Positions 54,829-64,000 of a stretch of DNA of 64,000 bases are shown in pieces; positions within the stretch are counted from its first letter, which is position 1; every line of letters begins with the position of its first letter. The notes under the pieces were generated by a model. The model did no database searches, was not told where the DNA came from, and saw nothing but the letters and a program-made list of their open reading frames with translations. The DNA is from Muribaculaceae bacterium. Its GTDB lineage: Bacteria > Bacteroidota > Bacteroidia > Bacteroidales > Muribaculaceae. A program made the position numbers and the translations under genes. Location of the stretch: the NCBI GenBank assembly GCA_017557425.1, contig JAFYYU010000015.1:62001-126000 (forward strand), written 5' to 3'.

Positions 54829-56049
54829 TTATTGCAGCATGGCAGCGACACGGCGGGTCGCGGCGACAAAGGCCGCAACCTCGTCGAGCGTGTTATAGAC
54901 GGCAAACGAGGCACGCACCATGCCGCTCACGCCATAGCGGGCCATCAGCGGCTGCGCGCAATGGTGGCCGGTGCGCACGGCAATTCCCAACTTGTCGAGC
55001 AACAATCCCATATCATAACTGCTGATGTTACCCACCAGGAACGATACCACACCACTCTTGCCAGGTGCGGTGCCGAAAAAGCGGATGCCGTCAATCGTCT
55101 GAAGTCCCTCGACGGCAGCGGTGAGCAATTCGTGTTCATGAGCTGCGATATTCTCTATGCCTAAGGACTGAATGTAGTCGATGGCGGCACCAAAGGCGGC
55201 AATATCGACAAAGTCGGGCGTACCTGCCTCGAACTTGAAGGGCAGTTCGGCAAACGTGGTGCGCTCAAAGGTCACCTGCCCGATCATCTCTCCCCCACCC
55301 TGATAAGGCGGCATCTTCTCCAACCAGTAGCGCTTGCCGTAGAGGATGCCCACGCCTGCGGGGCCATACATCTTGTGGCTCGAGAAAGCATAGAAATCGC
55401 AATCAAGGTCCTGGACATCCACATGGACATGGGGCGCGGCCTGGGCGCCGTCAATAAGCACGGGAACCCCGTGCTGGTGGGCAATAGCAATCATTTCCTT
55501 AACAGGATTGACTGTGCCCAACACATTCGAGACGTGGGCGAGGGCAACAAAGCGGGTGTTGTCGGTGAACAGGTCCTCGTAGGCCTCTATATCCACTTGG
55601 CCACTGTCGTCGATGGGAATGACACGCAGGGTCACACGCTTGCGCTGCCCGATGAGTTGCCAGGGCACGATGTTGCTGTGATGCTCCATTACGGTAAGGA
55701 TAATCTCGTCACCGTTTTCAAGCATCTGGCCAAACGATGAAGCCACGAGGTTGATGCCCTCGGTCGTTCCACGGGTAAAAATCACCTCTTGAGTGCTACC
55801 GGCGTTGATAAAGGCTCGCACCTTCTCGCGCGTGAGCTCGACCAGGTCGGTTGCCTCCTGCGAGAGGGTATGCACGCCGCGGTGCACATTGGCCTTATAG
55901 TGATAGTACATCTGGTCAATAGCCTCAACCACCTGATGTGGCGTCTGAGAAGTTGCGGCATTGTCGAGATAGATGAGCGGGCGGCCAGCGACCTCACGTT
56001 TCAGGATGGGATAATCCTCGCGAATCTTGTTGATATCTAATGCTTCCAT
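54829..56049 (-). CDS. sufS: Cysteine desulfurase SufS
   Basis: 406 residues. PLP enzyme taking sulfur from cysteine for Fe-S cluster assembly. Lys226 in SSHKMYGPAG binds PLP; the persulfide-forming Cys364 is in RTGHHCAQPLM, which is the group II (SufS) form. Start at the ATG giving MEALDINKIREDYPIL; the open frame continues upstream into sufD and is not coding. The stop of sufD is 2 bases away, so the gene is the last of sufB-sufC-sufD-sufS. No SufE or SufU gene is next to it in the window. Confidence 0.95.
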   Translation of the reverse strand: MEALDINKIREDYPILKREVAGRPLIYLDNAATSQTPHQVVEAIDQMYYHYKANVHRGVHTLSQEATDLVELTREKVRAFINAGSTQEVIFTRGTTEGINLVASSFGQMLENGDEIILTVMEHHSNIVPWQLIGQRKRVTLRVIPIDDSGQVDIEAYEDLFTDNTRFVALAHVSNVLGTVNPVKEMIAIAHQHGVPVLIDGAQAAPHVHVDVQDLDCDFYAFSSHKMYGPAGVGILYGKRYWLEKMPPYQGGGEMIGQVTFERTTFAELPFKFEAGTPDFVDIAAFGAAIDYIQSLGIENIAAHEHELLTAAVEGLQTIDGIRFFGTAPGKSGVVSFLVGNISSYDMGLLLDKLGIAVRTGHHCAQPLMARYGVSGMVRASFAVYNTLDEVAAFVAATRRVAAMLQ

Positions 56050-56051
56050 CG

Positions 56052-57410
56052 TTATTTCTCTTGATTGACACGACAGGCCTGGGCACAGCTGGCACAATTG
56101 CTCAAAGTGCCGGCAAAACGTTTCTCGACCAGATAGTGCAGACGGTCCTTGAGGGCATCCAGGCGCACGCCGTCAATGACGTCGGCGACAAAGGCCTGCA
56201 TCAGCAGCCTACGTGCCTCGTCAATGCCGATACCGCGCGTGCGCATATAAAACAAAGCCTCCTCGTCGAGCTGGCCGACAGCCGAGCCATGAGAGCACAT
56301 CACGTCGTCGGTGTATATCTCGAGCTGCGGCTTGGTGTAAATCTTGGCGGTGGGAGCACCACACAGGTTGCGGTTGCCCTGATAGGCCTCGACACGCGGG
56401 CAATTAGGCTTGACAAGTATCTTGCCGGCAAAAGCTCCGACGGCATTGTCGTTGAGGACATACTTGAACATCTCGTTGCTGTGGCAACGCGGCGCATTGT
56501 GGCTGATGAACGTGTGGCTGTCCACATGCTGCTCACCGCTGGCAATGGTCATGCCCAGCAACTGCGTTTCAGCATGCTCGCCATTGACCTCGACGTGGTA
56601 GTTGTTACGGGTAAAACCGTTAATGAGCGTAATGCCGTCGATGAGTACATTGCTGCCCTCATGCTGATCGACATAGATTGACGACACACGGCTGGTGAGC
56701 GGCGTGCTCTCCTCCATGTCATAAAAGTCCAACGTTGCTCCCTGCATCGCTACAATCTCGACCACCTGGTTATTCAGGTAACGGTAATCGGGACTCTGCG
56801 TGTGGTCACAGGCGAGCAATTTGACGCTGGCATTCTTGCCCACAATGATGAGCAATCTGCGCTGCACCATCATGTCAAGAGCGGCATTGAAGATATTGAC
56901 CAGTTGTATGGGGCGCTCGGCAATGACACCATCGGGGACATAAATAAACAGACCGTCCTGAACCAGCAGGCTGTTGAGCGCCACCGTGGGATCGCTCATG
57001 CGGGCCAGTTTGCCGTAGTAGGCCGACATCAGCTCGGGATAATCCACGGCAGCCATACTAAAAGGCTCCACGACCACCTGTCCGATGTTGCGCTCGGCGG
57101 TGGCGCTGCTGTGGAAGGCATCGTTGCTCGTGTAATACAAGCAGGTGCTCATGTTGGGCACATCGCAATGGAAGGTATTGGCAAGGTCAGCATCAAAGGG
57201 GAGCCGGTTCACGTTCACACCGTAGTCATGGGCAAACACGGCCTCGAGGTCAGTCGCCTCATAGTCCTCGCTGCCCTTGCGCGGCAGGCGCGCGTCCTGC
57301 AATTGCTCACGGGCGGCACGGCGCAACGTGTTCAGCAATTCGGGGGACTGCTGCTCAATCACATCGCGGCTCGCGTCAAACAGGTCGATGTATTGCTGTA
57401 GTGCGTTCAT
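56052..57410 (-). CDS. sufD: Fe-S assembly scaffold subunit SufD
   Basis: 452 residues. Partner of SufB in the SufBC2D scaffold. The right-handed beta-helix core and C-terminal part are recognisable: DSHTFISHNAPRCHSNEMFKY, GKILVKPNCPRVEAYQGNRN and DVMCSHGSAVGQLDEEALFYMRTRGI, which match the SufB/D C-terminal domain with the conserved His in CSHG. The N-terminal helical domain (1-120) is typical. Ends with a cysteine-rich tail (SNCASCAQACRVNQ), which is unusual and could bind metal. Lies 6 bases after sufC. Confidence 0.93.
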   Translation of the reverse strand: MNALQQYIDLFDASRDVIEQQSPELLNTLRRAAREQLQDARLPRKGSEDYEATDLEAVFAHDYGVNVNRLPFDADLANTFHCDVPNMSTCLYYTSNDAFHSSATAERNIGQVVVEPFSMAAVDYPELMSAYYGKLARMSDPTVALNSLLVQDGLFIYVPDGVIAERPIQLVNIFNAALDMMVQRRLLIIVGKNASVKLLACDHTQSPDYRYLNNQVVEIVAMQGATLDFYDMEESTPLTSRVSSIYVDQHEGSNVLIDGITLINGFTRNNYHVEVNGEHAETQLLGMTIASGEQHVDSHTFISHNAPRCHSNEMFKYVLNDNAVGAFAGKILVKPNCPRVEAYQGNRNLCGAPTAKIYTKPQLEIYTDDVMCSHGSAVGQLDEEALFYMRTRGIGIDEARRLLMQAFVADVIDGVRLDALKDRLHYLVEKRFAGTLSNCASCAQACRVNQEK

Positions 57411-57416
57411 GGCGTT

Positions 57417-58175
57417 TTATTGCTGTGAATCGACTTGCTCCTTTATCCAATCATAGCCCTTTTCCTCAAGCTCAAGCGCCAACTCGGGGCCTGCGCTCAT
57501 GACGATGCGACCCTTGTAGAGCACATGCACGAAATCGGGCTTGATGTAGTCCAGCAGGCGCTGGTAGTGGGTGATGACGATGGTAGCGTTGTCCTTGCTC
57601 TTGAGCGTGTTCACACCATTGGCGACGATGCGCAGGGCGTCGATATCCAGGCCACTGTCGGTCTCGTCGAGGATACTCAGTTTGGGTTCAAGCATCGCCA
57701 TCTGGAAAATCTCGTTGCGTTTTTTCTCGCCGCCCGAGAAGCCCTCGTTAACGGCACGCGAGGCCAGTTTGTTGTCGAGTTGCACAATAGTGCGCTTCTC
57801 ACGCATGATTTTCAGGAAATCGGCAGCGCTGAGCGGTTCCTGGCCGAAGTATTTGCGTTTCTCGTTCATGGCTGTGCGCATGAAGTTGACCATCGAAACG
57901 CCAGGGATCTCAACGGGATACTGGAAACTCAAGAACAGCCCCTCGTGGGCGCGGTCCTCGGGAGAAAGCGACAACAGGTCCTTACCGTAGAACTCGACGC
58001 TGCCGCCTGTCACGGTGTAGGCGGGATTTCCCGTGAGCACGGCGCTCAAGGTGCTCTTTCCCGACCCGTTGGGGCCCATGATGGCATGCACCTCACCAGG
58101 CTTGACCGTCAAGTTGATGCCTTTCAATATCTGTTTATCCTCGATTGAGGCCTGTAAATCCTTAATTACTAGCAT
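57417..58175 (-). CDS. sufC: Fe-S assembly ATPase SufC
   Basis: 252 residues. ABC-type ATPase of the SufBC2D complex. Walker A GPNGSGKST (about 35-43), Q-loop FQYPVEIPGV, the SufC form of the signature FSGGEKKRNEI, Walker B LSILDETDSGLD and H-loop VITHYQRLLDYI. The DETDSGLD sequence is diagnostic for SufC versus other ABC proteins. Separated from sufB by 85 bases containing a hairpin and from sufD by 6 bases. Confidence 0.97.
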   Translation of the reverse strand: MLVIKDLQASIEDKQILKGINLTVKPGEVHAIMGPNGSGKSTLSAVLTGNPAYTVTGGSVEFYGKDLLSLSPEDRAHEGLFLSFQYPVEIPGVSMVNFMRTAMNEKRKYFGQEPLSAADFLKIMREKRTIVQLDNKLASRAVNEGFSGGEKKRNEIFQMAMLEPKLSILDETDSGLDIDALRIVANGVNTLKSKDNATIVITHYQRLLDYIKPDFVHVLYKGRIVMSAGPELALELEEKGYDWIKEQVDSQQ

Positions 58176-58225
58176 ATTGTGGTTATTTGTTGTTAGTCTC
58201 TAGTTTTGGTTGTCTTTTTCTGTAA

Positions 58226-58244
58226 ACCGCGGCATAGCCGCGGT
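58226..58244 (-). repeat. Hairpin between sufB and sufC
   Basis: Perfect ACCGCGGC / GCCGCGGT with an ATA loop. No clean T run follows on the minus strand, so it may adjust the ratio of sufB to downstream messages rather than end transcription. Confidence 0.55.
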
Positions 58245-58260
58245 CCACTGGACTCGTTTT

Positions 58261-59721
58261 TTATCCGACGGCACCCTCGAGCGAGACGCTGAGGAGTTTT
58301 TGGGCCTCGACGGCGAACTCCATCGGCAGTTTGGCCATGACCTCCTTGGCATAGCCGTTGACGATGAGCCCTACAGCATCCTCGGTCGAGATACCACGCT
58401 GGTTGCAGTAGAAAATCTGATCCTCGTTGATTTTGCTCGTGGTGGCCTCGTGCTCGACTACCGAGGTGTCGTTACCTACCTCAATCACGGGGAAGGTGTG
58501 GGCACCGCTGGTGTCGCTCAGCAGCAGACTGTCACACTGGGTGAAGTTGCGGCACCCGGTCGCTTTGGGGGCAATCTTCACCATGCCGCGGTAGCTGTTT
58601 TGGCTATGTCCTGCGCTGATTCCCTTGCTCACGATGGTGCTGGTGCTGTTCTTACCCAGATGAATCATTTTGGTTCCCGTGTCGGCCTCCTGCCAGTTGT
58701 TGGTCAGAGCCACACTGTAGAATTCGCCCGTCGAGTGGTCGCCCTTCAAGACGCAACTGGGGTATTTCCACGTGATGGCGCTGCCGGTCTCGACCTGGGT
58801 CCACGACAGCTTGCTGTGGTCGCCACGGCACAGGCCGCGCTTGGTCACCAAGTTGTAGATACCGCCCTTGCCGTCCTTGTCGCCGGGATACCAGTTCTGA
58901 ACGGTGCTGTATTTAACCTCGGCACGGTCCTCGACGATGATCTCGACGATGGCGGCATGCAGCTGGTTCTCGTCACGCATGGGCGCGGTGCAACCTTCCA
59001 GATAGGAGACGTAGGCATCGTCATCGGCCACGATGAGCGTGCGCTCAAACTGGCCTGTCTGGGCCGCATTGATGCGGAAATAAGTGGACAGCTCCATCGG
59101 GCAGCGAACGCCCTTGGGGATATACACAAACGAGCCGTCGCTGAAGACAGCCGAGTTCAAAGCGGCATAAAAGTTGTCGGTATAAGGCACCACTTTGCCC
59201 AGATATTTGCGCACCAGGTCAGGATAGTCCTTTACGGCCTCGCTGATGGAGCAGAAGATGACACCCAATTCAGCCAGTCGCTCACGGTAAGTCGTCTTTA
59301 CGCTCACACTGTCCATTACGGCATCCACGGCCATACCGCTCAGGCGCAACTGCTCCTCCAAGGGGATGCCCAGTTTGTCAAAAGTCTTCTTCAACTCAGG
59401 GTCAATCTCCTTTTTGTCACTAGCTATTTTCTGACGGGGAGCGGCATAATAGCTGATGTCCTGGTAGTCGATGTCGGGCACATGCACATGGCCCCACGTG
59501 GGCGCCTTGAGCGTCAGCCAGTAGCGGTAGGCCTTCAGGCGGAACTCCAGCAGCCACTCGGGCTCACCCTTCAGTGCCGAGATGCGGCGCACCACATCCT
59601 CGTCAAGCCCCTTGGGGATGACCTCGGTCTCGATGTCGGTCACAAAGCCGTACTTGTACTCAGCCTGCGCCGCCTCCTCTATAATTTGATTCCCTTTTTC
59701 AGGTTTTTCAGTCTCTTTCAT
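58261..59721 (-). CDS. sufB: Fe-S assembly scaffold subunit SufB
   Basis: 486 residues. First gene of the suf operon; forms the site where clusters are built. Hallmarks: [58 protein letters not shown] [14 protein letters not shown], and the C-terminal [21 protein letters not shown] with the conserved glutamate and cysteine region. Length is normal. Driven by palindromic promoter copy D about 32 bases upstream. The regulatory protein SufR/IscR is not found nearby. Confidence 0.96.
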   Translation of the reverse strand: MKETEKPEKGNQIIEEAAQAEYKYGFVTDIETEVIPKGLDEDVVRRISALKGEPEWLLEFRLKAYRYWLTLKAPTWGHVHVPDIDYQDISYYAAPRQKIASDKKEIDPELKKTFDKLGIPLEEQLRLSGMAVDAVMDSVSVKTTYRERLAELGVIFCSISEAVKDYPDLVRKYLGKVVPYTDNFYAALNSAVFSDGSFVYIPKGVRCPMELSTYFRINAAQTGQFERTLIVADDDAYVSYLEGCTAPMRDENQLHAAIVEIIVEDRAEVKYSTVQNWYPGDKDGKGGIYNLVTKRGLCRGDHSKLSWTQVETGSAITWKYPSCVLKGDHSTGEFYSVALTNNWQEADTGTKMIHLGKNSTSTIVSKGISAGHSQNSYRGMVKIAPKATGCRNFTQCDSLLLSDTSGAHTFPVIEVGNDTSVVEHEATTSKINEDQIFYCNQRGISTEDAVGLIVNGYAKEVMAKLPMEFAVEAQKLLSVSLEGAVG

Positions 59722-59752
59722 CGGTCAAAATCACCTATTGCTTAAAGCGGCA

Positions 59753-59895
59753 CAAAGGTACTGCAAGTCGAGCGGATTGCCAAACAAAAAACTTTTTTTG
59801 TTTGGCAATCCCGAGGCGCAGCCTACTTTCGACGAAGTCAAGGTACTGCAAAAATCCGTGTTTGAGAATATCAGGAAAGGCAATTCTCACAATTG
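59753..59895 (-). promoter_or_regulatory. Palindromic promoter element, copy D (sufB)
   Basis: Minus strand. -7 TACCTTTG at 59753-59760, spacer of 20 bases with GCTCGACTTGCAG, -33 TTG at 59781-59783. The -33 lies in the right arm of a perfect 18-bp stem (59774-59791 / 59794-59811, arm GGATTGCCAAACAAAAAA on the plus strand) with a two-base loop. Upstream follow GAGGCGCAGCCT and a second, degenerate unit: TACCTTG at 59839-59845 and a GAGAAT / ATTCTC hairpin. Together they fill most of the 323-base gap before sufB. Confidence 0.8.
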
Positions 59896-59967
59896 AGCGT
59901 AAAGAAAACAGTCAAACCGTACACAGGTTCTATTACCCATACTTAAAATCATACACACTGAAACGTT

Positions 59968-60002
59968 ATCGCCATGGCAATTACTGTTTTTGCCATGGCG
60001 AT
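59968..60002 (-). terminator. Terminator of phosphodiester-glycosidase-like gene
   Basis: Perfect 13-bp stem ATCGCCATGGCAA / TTGCCATGGCGAT with a nine-base loop. Confidence 0.75.
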
Positions 60003-60044
60003 ATGATTCAATATAACGGACTTTTAGCTCTTTATCTTAAGCCA

Positions 60045-62489
60045 TTATTTAAGGATGATGTCAATAACAGCATTCACATCGGCAATGTTAATCTCACCAT
60101 CATTGTTCACGTCAGCACTAAGATTCGGCTGGCCCGTCAATATGGCGGTGATGATTTCATTCACATCGGCGATATTGACTTCACCGTCACCATTCACGTC
60201 ACCCTTGATTACAGGGGGCTCTTCCTCGAAGCCGGGATAGTGGCCATACAGCTTGAGATCCATTTCATACTGCTGTTCCGCTGCAGTCTTTTCCAAGGCA
60301 AACTTAATCACCTTGATGGTGATGGGATAAGTACCTACATAATCCGCACCACCCAATTCCTTGAGGTTGAGTGACAGCACATGATCAACACCGGTTTCGA
60401 AGGACTCTGCTCCATCCTCCGGATCAAACCTGATGTAATTGGTTTTGGTATAGAAATAGTTACGGGTATCTATCTGCACATAGTTGACTGGCATCGTTGA
60501 ATTGAACACGAGGGCTACCGTATCAGGCAGGCCAAAAAGCACCACATCCTTGGTCAGCTTGATGCTGGGGGCGCGGTTGGTGACATAGTCGAACGTCAAA
60601 TGGCCCGTTTCCTCGTCAAGCACAGAGTTCTTAGCACCCGTACATGTGCGCTTCCAGCCGTCCCAGCCTTCATAGCGGTAAGCCTCATCGCTGATCTCAA
60701 CAGTCACTTTTCTCTTAAGACTATAGGGGCCCAGATTACTATAAATATAGGTCGAACCATTGCTTACTCCCTGCAACACGCCATTGTTGATTGTAGCCAC
60801 TGAGCTGTCATCAATCGTCCAGTCCATGCCCGAGGTGTCATAGAAATATACCTTATCACCCATTGTTGAAGCCACCTCAACCTCATATTCTCGAGTGTCA
60901 ATAACGAGCGGGTTGAGCAAGATCTTAGGTGTGGCTGGCATCACATGTACAGGAATGGTTGCAGACATGCCGTTAAGAGTAGCGGTAATTGTGCCCCATG
61001 CATCGACATCGGTAGCGCGGAAGACGTCACCCTCGGCCGTTCCGACAGACTCGCTGCAAGTCAAAGTAAAGCCCTTCACATCCTCGCTGACGAGTTCACC
61101 AATGCTGTTGTACCCCAGGATACGCGGGGTTGCCGTGGCAAACTCAGGAATGTCAAGGCGATGCAGGTCAAAGGCAATGCTTGCGATTTGGTCATCTTCC
61201 TCGCCAATCGCCTCAATCATCCAACCGCAAGCCACGCCACGCGGTGTGCCCTCGGTCGTGGTGTTGATAACCTTGCCATGCACAAGCATCTCGGCCGAGC
61301 CGCCAGCGTCCATATTGACCATCTCACTGACGTCGGGACATAACTGACGCAGTATCTCGCACGCTTCGGCAGTAGTACATCCGAGCGAAAGGCCATACTG
61401 CTTGCTCGCTGACTTGTCGATGACAAGCATATAAAGGTGCTTGCCATCGGCCGACGTGCCGTAGCATGTGCGTGAATAGGCCGTTACGTTATAGCCGTCT
61501 TCGGTATTGCGCGAGGTGAGTTCGCCGTTGTGCATGATGGTCGAATTACCGGTTACCAGATTCTTGATCTGAGTGGTGGGAATGACATTCGCATCAGGGT
61601 CTAGCGGCATCCAGGACGAAGTCACTTCAATGACGTCTCCTACCTGAAGGGCATCCATAATCGCCTTGTTGGCATCGCCACTGACACTAAGGGCTGCGTC
61701 AAACGGGCCCAGTTTGCGGGTATCTTTGGATTTATAGATACTGTCCACCCTGAACCTCATCGGGGCGTTCACGTTCCACTGGCTTCCCTCAACAAACGTC
61801 AGGAAATAATTATCACTTTTGTTGTTGCCTCGGGTACTGTAAGCCACCCAATCGTTCGCAAACGTGCGGGTACGCCCGTAGGGTGGGCCATACAGGCAAA
61901 TCTCGCCGGTCAAGGCACGGCGGTTCACGTTATGGAACTCTAGGGGCTGTGCGAATTTATCTGAATTGATGAATCCGCTCCATTTTACTCTTCCCATGAC
62001 GATGGTCTTGTCTTCGGTAATGGCAGCAGTACCGTTGCACCACGGACCACCGGCCCAGGTGTCATAGGTGTTGTTGTCATTAACGATGGTGGTGTCGTTA
62101 CATACGACGCCGCCCTGCGGGAAAGCGGGCTCAAAGGAGGTCTGGATGCCTTGAACAATCCAGAAGTTGGCATTACATGCGGCAATCGGTCGCTTGGTGG
62201 GCGTGCGGTGGCGCTGGACGGCGTTGGAGAGACGCTCGGTCTTGCCCAGGATATTGTAGCCATAGGTTGTCTCGACACTGTTATTCGGGTTGTTCAGGTC
62301 AGCCTCAATCACATAGACATTCAAGGGGATACCGGGGATGCGTACAATCGTGTTGATCATGCCGGGACCCACTTGACGACGCATCATGGTGTCGGCAGCA
62401 TAGGTTTTCCCGTTTAATACAATGTCGGCATGTGCAGGTAACACAGCAGATGCCACAATCAAGAACAGAAGGAGTAATTTATTCTTCAT
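60045..62489 (-). CDS. Secreted phosphodiester glycosidase (NAGPA-like) with dockerin-like C-terminus
   Basis: 814 residues. Signal peptide 1-21. A phosphodiester glycosidase domain (about 60-430) ends with the family hallmark NMDAGGSAEMLVHGKVINTT followed by PRGVACGWMIEA; in NAGPA (the mannose-6-phosphate uncovering enzyme) and bacterial YihZ-like relatives this region holds catalytic residues. Two beta-sandwich/Ig-like regions follow (about 440-610), then a further beta domain and, in the last 60 residues, two dockerin-like units GDVNGDGEVNIADVNEIIT and ADVNNDGEINIADVNAVID. Probably removes capped sugars or phosphodiester-linked glycans outside the cell. Own promoter and terminator. Confidence 0.83.
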   Translation of the reverse strand: MKNKLLLLFLIVASAVLPAHADIVLNGKTYAADTMMRRQVGPGMINTIVRIPGIPLNVYVIEADLNNPNNSVETTYGYNILGKTERLSNAVQRHRTPTKRPIAACNANFWIVQGIQTSFEPAFPQGGVVCNDTTIVNDNNTYDTWAGGPWCNGTAAITEDKTIVMGRVKWSGFINSDKFAQPLEFHNVNRRALTGEICLYGPPYGRTRTFANDWVAYSTRGNNKSDNYFLTFVEGSQWNVNAPMRFRVDSIYKSKDTRKLGPFDAALSVSGDANKAIMDALQVGDVIEVTSSWMPLDPDANVIPTTQIKNLVTGNSTIMHNGELTSRNTEDGYNVTAYSRTCYGTSADGKHLYMLVIDKSASKQYGLSLGCTTAEACEILRQLCPDVSEMVNMDAGGSAEMLVHGKVINTTTEGTPRGVACGWMIEAIGEEDDQIASIAFDLHRLDIPEFATATPRILGYNSIGELVSEDVKGFTLTCSESVGTAEGDVFRATDVDAWGTITATLNGMSATIPVHVMPATPKILLNPLVIDTREYEVEVASTMGDKVYFYDTSGMDWTIDDSSVATINNGVLQGVSNGSTYIYSNLGPYSLKRKVTVEISDEAYRYEGWDGWKRTCTGAKNSVLDEETGHLTFDYVTNRAPSIKLTKDVVLFGLPDTVALVFNSTMPVNYVQIDTRNYFYTKTNYIRFDPEDGAESFETGVDHVLSLNLKELGGADYVGTYPITIKVIKFALEKTAAEQQYEMDLKLYGHYPGFEEEPPVIKGDVNGDGEVNIADVNEIITAILTGQPNLSADVNNDGEINIADVNAVIDIILK

Positions 62490-62526
62490 TGCTTACAATT
62501 TTTATTGGTTTGACGAATTAATGACG

Positions 62527-62556
62527 CAAAGATAAGACTTCCCATCGAATCATCAA
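62527..62556 (-). promoter_or_regulatory. Promoter of phosphodiester-glycosidase-like gene
   Basis: Minus strand: TTG at 62554-62556, a 19-base spacer, TATCTTTG at 62527-62534, 37 bases before the start codon. Confidence 0.65.
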
Positions 62557-62632
62557 AAAAAAACAGCCACTTTATGGCAAAGCGGCGAACATAATCAAAA
62601 CCCTTAGAGAAAACGGCAACAATCGGTGCCGT

Positions 62633-63703
62633 CTATTTGCCGACAAGATAGCGACGGATGGGGAGCAGTCGCAGCAGGAAAACCAGCAGCAGACAGACGA
62701 TAAAAGCAAGGATTGCGCTCACAAGGCTATCTACAATCCAAGGGGCACTGGCCAACCAGGGCGTGAGCGGCCAAATGATCTGGCGAAGCACTATCATTTG
62801 TGACAAGTAGATGCCAAAGGTGCAAGCGCTCAACATCGGCCACCAGGTGGCGGTGAGAGGATGGGCCTGGCGGTCATAACGCTTGGGAGCAAAACGCTGC
62901 ACAAGGGCAAAAATCAAGGTTGCCAAGGCAATGTTGTTTACGCTGATATCGTTGGTAACGGTATCGAGGTGCTGCTGCCAAGTGACGCCAAAATGGCCCT
63001 GAACCAAAAACTCAAACAGAGGCATAGCCACAATGCCGAAAGCCAACAACAGGCCCCATTTCCAACCGTGCTCACGCGTGAACAAGGGCAGGCCGTAACG
63101 GTGAATATAGTATCCCAACAGAACGTAGCCATAGTAGTTGGCAAAAGCGCCGAACATATTGTGGCTATACTGCGAAGCCTCCATGAAAACGCCATGCTGG
63201 TAGGGGATAAACGACGAGAGCACCCACAGCACAAGCACGACCTCCACACCGCGTTTGCCAATGGCGTCAATGCAGCGGCTCACCAACGGCAAGGTCACAT
63301 AGATGACCAACAGCACATATACATACCAAAGCAAACCCTCGACAGGATGGAACAGGATAGAGGTCAAGAGACGCGGCGTGAAATTATGCAACAGGAAAGC
63401 GTGTTCCAGCAGATAAACCACCGTCCACACCAACAGGGGCGGCAATATCACGCGCAGGCGGCGCTTGACAAAGCGTCTGCCCGTCATTGTCACAGGCAGC
63501 AGCAGGGCGCCTGTAATCATGAAGAAGAGGTTGCAGTTCACCGCCACCAACACGGTATAGACCGCGCCGGCGACCGACGGCGTGTTATAATAGGTGTCGT
63601 ACTGGCGGATGGGGGTGTGGATAAGGATGACCAGCAGGCAGGCCAAGATGCGCAGGATATCCAAATAAGGAATGCGCTGCCGCTTTTTTGACCCGGCCAT
63701 CAT
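62633..63703 (-). CDS. Acyltransferase 3 family membrane protein
   Basis: 356 residues with about ten membrane helices. RIPYLDILRILACLLVILIHTP contains the conserved R/K...H block of helix 1, and NLFFMITGALLLP the following block. C-terminus short and basic. O-acyl transfer to a surface glycan or lipid is the likely reaction, as for the protein at 53.8-54.8 kb, but the two are not close copies. Start codon overlaps the ispF stop by four bases on the minus strand, so it is translationally coupled to an isoprenoid gene, with no obvious functional reason. Confidence 0.85.
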   Translation of the reverse strand: MMAGSKKRQRIPYLDILRILACLLVILIHTPIRQYDTYYNTPSVAGAVYTVLVAVNCNLFFMITGALLLPVTMTGRRFVKRRLRVILPPLLVWTVVYLLEHAFLLHNFTPRLLTSILFHPVEGLLWYVYVLLVIYVTLPLVSRCIDAIGKRGVEVVLVLWVLSSFIPYQHGVFMEASQYSHNMFGAFANYYGYVLLGYYIHRYGLPLFTREHGWKWGLLLAFGIVAMPLFEFLVQGHFGVTWQQHLDTVTNDISVNNIALATLIFALVQRFAPKRYDRQAHPLTATWWPMLSACTFGIYLSQMIVLRQIIWPLTPWLASAPWIVDSLVSAILAFIVCLLLVFLLRLLPIRRYLVGK

Positions 63704-64000
63704 GGTTGTTGCGGTTTGGTTTCAATCAACGCTACTGCATAGGCGGCAATTCCCTCGCCCCGGCCGGTATAGCCCAACTTCTCGGTCGTGGTGGCCTTGA
63801 TGGATACCTGCCCTGGATCACAAGCCATGCAAGCGGCCAGTTCTTGCTGCATGGCGGGGATGTGGGGATTGATCTTAGGCTGCTCGGCGCAGATGGTGAG
63901 GTCGCAGTTGCCTAGTTGGTAACCTTGCTCATCAAGCAACCGCATCACATGACGCAACAGCAGGCGACTGTCGATGCCCTTGTATTGCGGATCGGTATCG
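63700..64000 (-). CDS. ispF: 2-C-methyl-D-erythritol 2,4-cyclodiphosphate synthase, 3' part
   Basis: About 100 C-terminal residues; the gene continues beyond the right edge. The visible sequence begins DTDPQYKGIDSRLLLRHVMR, matching the central part of IspF (FPDTDPxYKGxDS), and continues with LTICAEQPKINPHIPAM, VSIKATTTEKLGYTGRGEGIAAYAV, which is the usual C-terminal block that closes the CDP-binding site. IspF makes the cyclic diphosphate in the MEP isoprenoid pathway. The short frame starting at 63957 is only a part of it. Confidence 0.93.
   Translation of the reverse strand, partial: DTDPQYKGIDSRLLLRHVMRLLDEQGYQLGNCDLTICAEQPKINPHIPAMQQELAACMACDPGQVSIKATTTEKLGYTGRGEGIAAYAVALIETKPQQP

Noticed and set aside
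58210..59745. Long plus-strand open frame of 511 codons opposite sufB
   Set aside because: It is the antisense shadow of sufB, which has full family motifs; the opposite frame gives a Val/Leu/His-rich sequence with no known domain.

Overview
The window looks like a chromosomal segment of a Bacteroidota bacterium, order Bacteroidales, probably a gut member of the Prevotellaceae or Muribaculaceae type. The evidence is promoters of the form TTG-N20-TAnnTTTG in front of many genes, almost no Shine-Dalgarno sequences, BspA-type leucine-rich-repeat and dockerin-like secreted proteins, a DUF3467 protein, a four-helix-bundle-suffix protein, the sufBCDS order, and the sigma-54 activator/LptE-like/SecG cluster. 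Family-level placement is inference. I see no phage, transposase, CRISPR array or rRNA; one tRNA gene is present.

Layout. 1-9.6 kb: end of an acyl-CoA synthetase gene, a tiny lipoprotein, nagB, then surE-gltX-outer membrane protein-waaA and a BspA-like surface protein. 9.7-15.1 kb: yceD-rpmF-fabH, era-der and a secreted coiled-coil protein. 15.2-17.6 kb, minus strand: tRNA(CAU), mgtE, rsmA. 17.7-24.5 kb: a membrane protein pair, then lysophospholipid-type acyltransferase, sigma-54 activator, LptE-like protein, helper protein and secG, followed by a glutaminyl-cyclase-like lipoprotein. 24.5-29 kb: a secreted subtilisin-like protease and a prolyl oligopeptidase. 29-34.8 kb: a short UvrA paralogue, four-helix-bundle protein, ruvB and a flippase. 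34.8-43.1 kb: two paralogous secreted dockerin-like proteins, recA, an ATP-grasp protein and a C10 cysteine protease. 43.4-47 kb: metK behind a likely SAM-II riboswitch, an RNA methyltransferase, a lipoprotein flavodoxin and a PH-domain protein. 47-53.6 kb: lepB, WbqC-like, ABC ATPase, lipoprotein, DUF3467, cysS and a glycosyltransferase. 53.8-64 kb, minus strand: acyltransferase, sufS-sufD-sufC-sufB, a phosphodiester-glycosidase-like secreted protein, another acyltransferase and the end of ispF.

Most genes are housekeeping (translation, ribosome assembly, DNA repair, Fe-S assembly, envelope biogenesis). The accessory layer is a set of six exported proteins (BspA-like, S8 protease, two paralogous OB-fold/CHB_HEX proteins, C10 protease, phosphodiester glycosidase) that share a C-terminal duplicated dockerin-like module, although no cohesin is encoded here.

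The most interesting non-coding signals are: (1) a dispersed palindromic element carrying a complete promoter, found upstream of surE, the uvrA paralogue, the ABC ATPase (as a degenerate triple array) and sufB; its stem sequence changes between copies while pairing, the 20-bp promoter spacing and the two boxes are kept; (2) a SAM-II-like aptamer upstream of metK; (3) a near-consensus sigma-54 promoter two genes downstream of a sigma-54 activator; (4) short degenerate repeat arrays directly in front of start codons.
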